This document shows positions 56,750 through 64,000 of a DNA stretch of 64,000 nucleotides, piece after piece. The notes beneath the pieces are model-generated. The model had not been told where the DNA came from. It did not search any database and saw nothing but the letters and a program-made list of their open reading frames with translations. Position 1 is the stretch's first letter; each line of letters opens with the position of its first letter. The translations under genes were made by a program, and so were the position numbers. This DNA is from Brachionus plicatilis. Taxonomy: Eukaryota; Rotifera; Eurotatoria; Ploima; Brachionidae. The stretch spans positions 1,144,660 through 1,208,659 of the forward strand of contig QEOQ01000670.1 of the NCBI GenBank assembly GCA_010279815.1. Direction: 5' to 3'.

Positions 56750-57030
56750 AGTTGATAATGTGGGGAGGCGCTCATCTCCTTTTCCAGTACCTTTTTAGCA
56801 ACGGCTCCGATCTGATAAAGAAGTTACTGCATCGAGTTGGTCATTTACACCGCTATTATTACCCAGTCGAAACCGGTCCCAATTACTTTTAATGAAAGGG
56901 ATTTTAAACATTCGTCTCGTACTGCAGAGATATTTTGAAGATTTTTCCACCCCCTGCGGGTTTTGAAACTTCGATCCTCTACTTGCATGACTAACACACA
57001 AACCATTCAGCTATACGGGTTTTGCCAGTG
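56750..57030 (-). mobile_element. SINE copy 2 with tRNA-derived head
   Basis: Read on the minus strand it starts near 57030 with a tRNA-like head: CCCGTATAGCTGAATGGTTTG contains an A-box-like TAGCTGAATGG, and GTAGAGGATCGAAGTTTCAAA, about 35 bp on, is B-box-like. A body of about 200 bp follows (CTGCAGTACGAGACGAATG, ACCGGTTTCGACTGGGTAAT, AGCCGTTGCTAAAAAGG). The body is nearly identical to copy 1. It is non-coding and relies on a LINE for movement; the 3' end does not obviously match the LINE tails at 1-6.6 kb. Confidence 0.82.
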
Positions 57031-57309
57031 TATATCCCAAACTATTTTTTTAATAAATAATAAATAAATAATAAAATAATATAAATCTATTAAATGATAT
57101 AGTATGTGAAATTTAAGTAGAAATTATTTATTACTCTCGGCAATTATTACTAAGCTAAATATTAAGATAAATTAAGCAAAAATATATACAAGTATCCAAG
57201 TGGAAGTTATTTAAATCAACCGTCGTATTCATAATTTTGCCAAATTTTAATCAAACCCAGCACTAGTTTGTGTAGCATGTCTATCTATTTTTTCTTATCT
57301 ATTTATTAT

Positions 57310-57345
57310 TAGTATTATTATTATTATTATTATTATTATTGAAAA
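57310..57345. repeat. (TTA)n microsatellite
   Basis: About eleven TTA units in non-coding DNA; a similar run lies at 61459-61480. Confidence 0.9.
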
Positions 57346-58269
57346 AAAAATCAAAATCTATTTAATCAATCAATTCTATTTTTAGACTAAGAAATTTTGA
57401 ACACCTTTTCTTTTTAATAATTCATTAATATTATTTTATTTGTTATTACTTAGGTTAAAAAGATTGGGTGAAAACAGGTTTTTTTGTTGGTACTCGCCGC
57501 TATTGTATTAGTTCATGTTAATTTTTTATTCTCAGAAATCATTTTTTATTGTCAGATGTTAACAAGAAACAAGCACATAAAAAACAACAAAATAAAATAA
57601 ATAGCATATGACATGTATGTATAGTTTAAAGTGTCATGGACACCAGTGTATTGTGCATTATTTTCATTCAATCAAACTTTAAACTCTTGATTCTCATCAA
57701 TGTTTATGATTTTTTTGCCACTAATGAACAAATTTCAAATTCATCGAAATCAATACCGGACATCAAGGACAAAGTTGTTCTTTATTGAGTAAATATCAGC
57801 CATATACAAGTCTAATATTAGAATAGAAAATATTTGAACAGAGTTAAGTGGACTCAAAATTATTTTAAAATAGATTTGGCATAATTGGAGAAAAACGCCA
57901 AATAAAATAACGCTTTTGAGTTTATTTAGTTTAGTTATTATAAATGCCAAATTGTCATGTTCTCTCTTAATTTAGATAGAACCTAATATTGTTTTAAGAG
58001 TAAATATTTATTCGAAAAAAATATTTGATTCATATATTCAGAACAATTAGTTTTGAGTATGTTTTTTCCTTTTTTTTCTCTTTTTTTATTCCAAAATAAA
58101 ATAGCAAAAGTTTTCTACTTTATGTTTTAATTATTTTTAGATAAAATCGATATTCGGTATTTTGTTAAAAATTTTCAATTAAATGCTTTTTCTTTATTAA
58201 AAGCCAACAAACTTGGTCTATGGTGCAATCTATTTATTAGCAATATAATACAGCAATATAATACGCATA

Positions 58270-59902
58270 ATGTCTTGTTCGAACCAAAATTACAATCAAA
58301 ATACTGACCATCAACAAAAACAAAAACGTTTCATTGAAAAGTTTAAGTCCAAATTAATTGAATTGTTTTTTGTGTCAAATAAAAAAATAGCCAAACAAAA
58401 TGACACTAATAAAAAAAGAGATATCCCCAATTGCACAACAACAGCAACAACAGTAACAACAACATTTTCTCCCAGTTCGATAATGAATTTCAAAGATAAC
58501 AGCATAAGTAATTATTATTATGGCTATATAACTACGAACGTAGCAGTCAGCAACAATTCGAATAGAAAAGGTATTAAAACAAATAATAAATCACAGTCAA
58601 ATAGTGCTGAAAATATTTCTCAATATTCAATTGAAAATTCGTCCAAATGTTCGAGTGTAAGTGAAGATTATACTGAGCCTGTTCACAATGACAAAACAAA
58701 AAATAATCCATTTTTCGATGCCAGTCTAAGCGAGCTTTTAACTTTTGATAATTTAATCAATTTTAATAGAATCAAAAATCATTTTGATCCATTTTTATTC
58801 ACAATTGAAGGTTAGCTTAATTTTATTAGTAATGTCTTTTTTACTTTGTAATCTCCAAAAAATTAAATAATAAAATAGGAATCTTGAGGTTGATGATCAA
58901 TTCAAAAAATCATTTTTAATTCTAATGTTACATGATTAATATGTTATGTAGATCTAAAAAATAAAAAAAAAATTGAAAAAACATTTTCTCAATCCATTGA
59001 TAAAATCGATTTTATATTTAAAAGTATTAACTGACTTTTTGTAAAGTTTATTAGAAAAGTATTTGTATCTAGCATTCAAAATTAATTTTAAAAAAGAAAT
59101 TCAAAAAAATTCAAATATTCAAAATAGGTAATAAAATGATAATAAACTTTACAAAAAATCAGTTAACACATTAAAATATAGAAATGGATTTTATCAATGG
59201 ATTGAGAAAATGTTTTTTCAAAATTGTTTTATTTTTTAAATCACATGTTAATCATGTTACATTAAAATTATTTAAATTAAACCAAAGATTTATTTAGATT
59301 TATTTTGATATCTAAAGATAAACTTTTTGAATTGATCATCAACCTCAAGATGCCATAAAAAAATTTTAATATATTTTTGAAATTTTTAAATAGATGAAAA
59401 CAATTTTTTTGATGTCGATTTCATGACCAATTACATATCATTTTATATAATGGACAATTTATGCAAGTCGAGTTTTTTAGCCGAAAATAATTTAAATCTA
59501 GTCACAAATGAATCGTCACAAATAAATCAAGTTAAACAAATAGCCCGTGAAATATTTCTTCAATCAGAATGTGAGCCATGTGGTCTCAAAGGATGTGCCA
59601 TTAGAATTTTTATTGAAAGTGAAACCGATGAATTTACGCAAAAGTTATGCGATTTTAGATTTGATACGAACAGTTATTTGACAACGTTTCAATTGGATCT
59701 CACAATAGGCTGTCATTATTATCCAGCTCATGTCAAGTCTAAAATGAACTATTGTGATCAAACAAATCAATCAGACAATACATTAGCAAAATCTTTAAGA
59801 AGTTTGATTAGTTTTAAAAGTAGCAATTGTGATAGTTGTCCCCGAACATCATCTATTTGTCTGAGGAGTCTATATAGCCTAAAAAAAATCAAACTCTATT
59901 AG
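58270..59902 (+). CDS. DDIT4: DDIT4 / REDD1 (Scylla-Charybdis) homologue
   Basis: Exons 58270-58810 and 59394-59902, 349 aa; phase is kept (TIE-DENNFFDVDF across the junction). The N-terminal 170 residues are polar and disordered with a Thr-rich run and a basic start. The C-terminal domain shows the RTP801 signature: QVKQIAREIFLQSECEPCGLKGCAIRIFIE, FDTNSYLTTFQLDLTIG and a basic LRSLYSLKKIKLY end, corresponding to REDD1's SEPCGLRGALLDV and VPTFQLTL. REDD1 proteins are induced by hypoxia, DNA damage or energy stress and inhibit mTORC1 through TSC1/2. The intron (58811-59393) is nearly filled by a MITE. The long gene-poor region upstream would suit a heavily regulated stress gene, which is inference. 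Confidence 0.87.
58878..59354. mobile_element. MITE (GGNATCTTGAGGTTGATGATC) in the REDD1 intron
   Basis: 477 bp. The left end GGAATCTTGAGGTTGATGATC pairs with the right end (reverse complement GGCATCTTGAGGTTGATGATC). Inner arms also pair: ATTTTCTCAATCCATTGATAAAAT against ATTTTATCAATGGATTGAGAAAA, and AACTGACTTTTTGTAAAGTTTAT against its inverse. Flanks ATAAAATA and ATAAAAAA match at 7 of 8. The first ten bases resemble the 34060 family; the rest differs. Confidence 0.88.
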
Positions 59903-60521
59903 CAATTTGGTGAATATTGACATTGAAATTTTTTTAAATAAATATTCAATTTAACTTCGATCTGATCAATTAATTAATATTTGATTGTGTTTGTTTCAAA
60001 ATAAAAATTTTCTAAACAAAAATTAATGTTTTTAAATTTTGATTATTCACCACTAAATAAAAGCATACGAAATGTATACTGTCCTAAATAGAAGAATATA
60101 AATCTTGGCGTTATCTCGGGCAGTCGGAGTTAAAACGAAAAGAAAAGATCAGAAAAATTTATTCAAATCTCATTAGAAAAATCTTTGATTGCACTTTCTT
60201 TTATTTGAAGTAATCCCTACAGTGCATTTTTTCTTTTTTAACAGTAACAATTTTGGTCAAAAATTGAAATTAAAATCATTAATTGAATTGGAATTAAAAT
60301 GAAACTTCACAAATATCGTTTTTCTTCAAATAAAAGTAACCACAAATATCTCAGCTGTAATTTAATAACGAATCATAAATTTTCGTGAACTCTAAACAAG
60401 ATAAAAAGACTCCAAATTAATATAAAAGGATTATTTAGTGTTTTAAAAAAAGAAGTACATTTCTACCTCGATTTTGTATCTCTTGATTTTGTGAAATAAA
60501 TCTAAAAGACGAACCAAATCC

Positions 60522-60868
60522 GGCTTTGTGAAATTCAGTACAAATTGATAAAAAGAACAAAAAATTGAATAAATTTTTTTCTCAAGGTTTAAACTTAATT
60601 CTGTAAATGCAACTTAGTGCAACATTCAAAGTTGCATCAAATATCAAGGTCTGCTAAATTTGCAGAGTTTAGCAGAAATTAAATATCAATATAATCGAGC
60701 GTGATGCATTTTGCAGATTTTGCACATCTTTAGCAGACTTTTACAGTTGATGCAACTTTGAATGTTGCACCATTCTGCATTCACAGAATTAATTTTAAAC
60801 TTTTAGAAAAAAAGTTATTAAATTTTTTTACACTTTGCTCTGTTCTTTTGTACTGAACTTCACAAAAC
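60522..60868. mobile_element. MITE (GTTTTGTGAAATTCAGTAC family), same family as Melted intron copy
   Basis: About 347 bp. The left end GGCTTTGTGAAATTCAGTAC pairs with the right end (reverse complement GTTTTGTGAAGTTCAGTAC). The arms pair for about 125 bp, including AATTCTGTAAATGCA and GCAACATTCAAAGTTGCATC. It is colinear with 28690-29030 in inverted orientation. A target-site duplication is not clear. Confidence 0.85.
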
Positions 60869-61775
60869 TCTTATTTGACTCATTTTGAATGCCTTGAGTA
60901 CAATATAGTTTCAAGCGATCAATCAATTCTAATAAAATTAATCATTTTTAAAATAAAAGAGTAGAAAAGGATTTGTATTTAATATTTTTAATTTAATTTT
61001 TTATGTATGATGTTAATAATTGAGGATTTTTACTAAATATTTAGCGAAATAGATTAAAAATTTAAGTTGTTTAATTGAAATTTTCTAGAAAAGATTTTAA
61101 ATCGTCACTTTAAATAAACTAATTAGAGCTTTTATATTCAATGATATGCAAAGTTGGTCAAAAGTTAAACTTTAAAGTCAGAATCGTTAAAATTCAAAGT
61201 CAAAGTCAACTCTGACTTAAATTCGACGACTTTGATTTAAATTTACTCAATAAAAATTCTACATGCGTAAATTAACTTTTCAAAAATATACAACTTTTTT
61301 GGTATAAAAATAACTATTTTGACCTTAAATTTAGAGTACTGATACGATAAGTGGATTTTTGGTAATTTTACGAAATTGAATCGAAGAATCGTGAGACATG
61401 GTGCATCAAAATCTCGTCTCTAACCTCAAACAAAGGAAGGAGGATAATAGACCTTTATTATTATTATTATTATTATTACGAAATTGAACGTAAATTAAAT
61501 AGTACTGTAATTCCAAAATTATAATATAATATTTCACCGAATTCCAAAATGCTTGATTTGGAAAGTAAATCCGATAATATTTTTATTGAAAGAATGAACA
61601 CTCAAGACACTTAAGCAATTGTTAGATATAGACCAAAAAGAAACAAAAAAGCGACTAGTATTTTGGTGTTTAATTCATTCGAACTAAAAAATAATGTATT
61701 TTTATATTGAAAAAGTCTTTAAGATCATTTTTTTTAATAATTAGTATTGTACGCTAAAATTTATTTTATCTATAA

Positions 61776-62152
61776 ATTGGTTTAATTTTTTGAGTTTGAA
61801 TTACAAAATGTATCCGATGTTGAAATAACATTGACAAGTGCGAGTTTTCAAATTATTTTTTAAGTCTCATATAAAAAAACAATTTTAAGTTAATATTGCA
61901 AGCATGAAAAACTTCTTTTTTTTTTTTTAATTTTGACTTTGGGTTTATAATATGATGATATTTAAGGTAATATTTGTAACTCATTCTATTTTACTTAAGA
62001 GTTTAATTTCAAATATGAAAATGCTTGCAATACTAACTTCAAATTATTTTTTTATTTGAAACTAAAGAAAATATTTGAAACATCGCACTTTATCAATGTT
62101 ATTTCAACATTGGATACATTTTGTAATTCAAACACAAAAAATTAAACCAATT
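61776..62152. mobile_element. Long-TIR element (AATTGGTTTAATTTTTTG)
   Basis: About 377 bp. The left arm AATTGGTTTAATTTTTTGAG, then TTACAAAATGTATCCGATGTTG and AATAACATTGACAAGTGCGA, is repeated inverted at the right end with few differences. Pairing continues to TATTGCAAGCAT, so the arms are about 150 bp. No relation to the GG-ended MITEs is visible. No ORF. Confidence 0.82.
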
Positions 62153-62544
62153 CAAATTTTATATAAAAACTCAAAAAAATAGTAAAGGGCCTTTTATTAA
62201 TTTTTCAAATGATGATTTTTTTTAATCTCATTATAAATAACTTCAATAAAAATGAAAAAAAATGCTTTAAATAAATAAAACAATCTTAGTTAAACAAAAG
62301 ATTTATATTATTATAAACGTTTTTAAATTCATTAAAAAAATGATTTATATTTTATGCATAAATGGATTGTAATTCAGATATTTTTTTAATTCTTATAATG
62401 AAAGCGATGAAAATAATGATGTTTATTAACAAATATTCAAAATTTTTGTTTCTCAGTAACCCGAAACTTAATTTTTTTTTTTTCGAATACAGATCCGAGT
62501 ATGAACCCGATAATTAGGTGTACTTCGGGTATGTATAATGTAAA

Positions 62545-62710
62545 GTGTTAGGAACCGTACAAACGGCCATTGATGCGGCAAAAAAGTTTTTGAACCGCGA
62601 ACAAGGCGCCTAGAGGGACGGTTATAAAGGCGCACGGCCACTTTGGCGGCCATACCGGCGGTCAAAAATTTGGACCGCGAAGTAGGCCGGTCAAATCAAA
62701 GACGGAAGAC
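62545..62710. other. GC-rich patch with tandem duplication
   Basis: The only strongly GC-rich non-coding segment in the window. Two related units about 83 bp apart share GGCCAT, then GCGG, then AAAAA/TTTT and ACCGCGAA, then AGGC (first at 62565-62610, second at 62647-62690). It has many CG dinucleotides. No ORF is convincing. It may be a fragment of an insertion from a different source, or a structured or regulatory element. Confidence 0.5.
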
Positions 62711-62966
62711 GAAATTTGCGATCAAACCATATCAGCGAGAGAGTAAAAAAATCCTTAAGAGTAAAAAAATTGACAAAAATTTTATTTTAATAGAAAATGT
62801 CAAATTTTTTTAAAATAATTTTTCTTTTTACAAGCTAAATTATTTTTATCAGAAAATTTATTCATTTATATTCTAATTAATTTTTCCTAATGCTAATTTT
62901 TTTCAGCAGCATTTATTAGTAGTGTTGTAAATAAATAGCATTTGAATTTACTTTTAAATAATTAAA

Positions 62967-63094
62967 TTAATTTTTAAGTTTAAGTTTGAATTTAAACAAA
63001 TTTTTTATTTGAGTTTAAATTTAAACAAATTTTTTATTTGAGTTTAAATTTAAAACAATTTTTTATTTGAGTTTAAGTTTAAAACAAATTTTTT
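62967..63094. repeat. About 30-bp tandem repeat
   Basis: Four imperfect units of TTTGAGTTTAAATTTAAAC then AAATTTTTTAT immediately before the TIR fragment. Confidence 0.85.
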
Positions 63095-63097
63095 CTA

Positions 63098-63526
63098 CTG
63101 GGTGCTAGAAGTTGGCTTCAAAATCCGCTTTTTGCCTCTGCGTGTGCCGACTTTCGGGTCATAATGCAGGACCCCAAGAGATATGCTACGAAAATAGCTG
63201 ACACTTTTGAATCAATCGAGAAAATTGTGCAAGTTGATCCGAAAAAAAAAGAGGAAAAACATCCAGATGTGTTTGTCAGCTATTGTTGGGCCAATTCTCA
63301 TGAGGCTATTAAAAAAGGCTCAAAAGGCACAAAAAAAAGTTTGGGCGCACTCGATTCAAGAATTTTGGTGAAATTTTTTGACGACAATGGAATAAATGCA
63401 TGGCTTGATGTTGACAATTTGGACTCGACAACTCAAATGTTTGGTGAGATAACCAAAGGAATGAACTTGACAAAAGTAATTGTGGCCTGTGTTTCGGATG
63501 GCAAATATTCAAAGCTAGATAATTAG
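63098..63526 (+). pseudogene. TIR-domain gene fragment, truncated at both ends
   Basis: The frame is open from about 63098 (upstream of ATG 63164) and reads WLQNPLFASACADFRVIMQD, then PKRYATKIADTFESIEKIVQ and the TIR start DVFVSYCWANS. LVKFFDDNGINAWLDVDNLD, FGEITKGMNLTKVIVACVSD and YSKLDN follow, then a stop. The coding similarity extends upstream of the ATG, so the 5' part of a larger gene is missing. The TIR domain stops about two thirds through, before the segment expected after VSDxYSKS. The left edge abuts a tandem repeat. This looks like a duplicated gene fragment. TIR domains act in innate immune signalling or as NAD hydrolases; no activity is expected here. A real gene with an unseen intron after 63526 is the alternative. 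Confidence 0.65.
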
Positions 63527-64000
63527 GTCTTTGGACCTTTTCCAAAGTCCAAGTGGACTTTGACTTTTGCAGGCTTTTAAATAATTTTTTGACTTCTGAC
63601 CAACTCTGAATTTTGTTTTAAAAAGTCGATTAAAAATCTTTTGCTGATTTATAAGTTAAGTTTTGAGTTTTTTTTTACCAATTCCGAATTTTACTAAGAA
63701 ATGATTGAACTTCATAAGAATGATTAATTTTTATAAAATTTTTTTTTTAAATATTCTTCTTTTTCTCTAGAAATAAGTAAACTTTATTAATCAAATACTA
63801 TCTATTTGTACTATCATTAATTATATGAATATACTATTTAAAAATAAATTCTTGGATTTAAAAATATCATTATATAAAAGAATATAAAACAAATCAAAAA
63901 TTAATTTGTTGACTTCAATAAATTATGAAATTAAAATATTAAGAAACTTTTTAAATATATTAAATATATACAGCGGATGATTAGAAGGCTATATTAAATT
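63527..64000. other. AT-rich flank
   Basis: Starts with a small inverted stretch (GGACCTTTTCCAAAGTCC, then AAGTGGACTTTGACTTT). Otherwise nothing is recognised to the end of the window. Confidence 0.5.

Larger units (their letters stand above)
51534..58269. other. Long gene-poor region upstream of REDD1
   Basis: 6.7 kb without a recognisable gene. It contains two SINE copies (53281 and 56750), a 7-bp minisatellite (53849-53895), poly-A/T runs (54776-54812), CA-rich runs (55195-55245, 56313-56335) and a (TTA)n run (57310-57345). A somewhat GC-richer, CCGA-containing segment at 54410-54480 (GCCGATCCGATTCGAGCC) could be regulatory. No ORF with coding character was found. Confidence 0.55.
59903..62460. 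other. Intergenic with inverted-repeat elements
   Basis: Beyond the elements listed at 60522 and 61776, this region has a short AAAGTC-rich run (61170-61215) and (TTA)n at 61459. No gene is recognised. Confidence 0.5.

Noticed and set aside
56795..57001. 68-codon minus-strand ORF
   Set aside because: Lies inside SINE copy 2; its higher GC creates a chance frame.
62468..62665. 65-codon minus-strand ORF in the GC-rich patch
   Set aside because: Explained by base composition and the local duplication; no recognisable motif.
1..64000. CRISPR arrays, operons, bacterial promoters or phage genes
   Set aside because: Spliceosomal introns and animal gene families throughout show nuclear animal DNA; no regularly spaced direct repeats with unique spacers are present.

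Overview
The window is animal nuclear DNA from a very AT-rich genome (about three quarters A+T by eye). It carries about fifteen intron-containing genes with short GT-AG introns, mostly 45-75 bp. Several genes belong to animal-specific or cilium-specific families: Melted/VEPH1, MLLT10/AF10, DDIT4/REDD1, CFAP144 and ALDH16A1. Composition, intron size and gene complement fit a small spiralian such as a monogonont rotifer (Brachionus-like). That assignment is inference, not proof. Exon boundaries below were worked out by hand; the reading phase was checked across every junction of the spliced models.

Layout. 1-6.6 kb is a graveyard of LINE retrotransposon copies on both strands, plus a fold-back repeat. 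7.0-11.0 kb has an HP1 chromobox gene and an 8-exon leucine-rich-repeat gene (+). After a 64-base assembly gap come a syndecan-like membrane protein (12.4 kb), a catalytically dead tandem ALDH16A1 (14.6-17.1 kb) and a tandem pair of V-ATPase c'' proteolipid genes (18.4-20.0 kb). On the minus strand follow a 7-exon CYP3-like P450 (20.1-22.4 kb) and a condensation-type acyltransferase (22.7-24.1 kb). Then CFAP144 (+), Melted/VEPH1 (-), an unknown low-complexity protein (-, 31.9-33.5 kb), a cluster of nested MITEs (34-35.5 kb), AF10 (-, 36.0-40.3 kb), a divergent eIF4E (+, 41.8-42.8 kb), an RRM-gene remnant (-), mitochondrial pyruvate carrier MPC1 (+) and a 1292-aa Q/N-rich nuclear-type protein (-, 45.3-49.1 kb). 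49-58 kb is largely gene-free, with two SINE copies. REDD1 (+, 58.3-59.9 kb) is followed by MITEs, a GC-rich patch and a truncated TIR-domain fragment at 63.1 kb.

The strongest unusual signal is a network of short non-autonomous inverted-repeat elements (MITEs). Some keep perfect 8-9 bp target-site duplications. They sit in introns of the P450, Melted, AF10 and REDD1 genes, and some are nested in one another. Families with different terminal repeats share the same asymmetric internal core. Two genes (acyltransferase and MPC1) contain a 57-bp, stop-free, in-frame intron that an ORF-based view reads through; splicing it out restores the HxxxDG catalytic motif in one and the conserved WGP-VANWG segment in the other. 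No prokaryotic defence system, CRISPR array or rRNA operon is seen.
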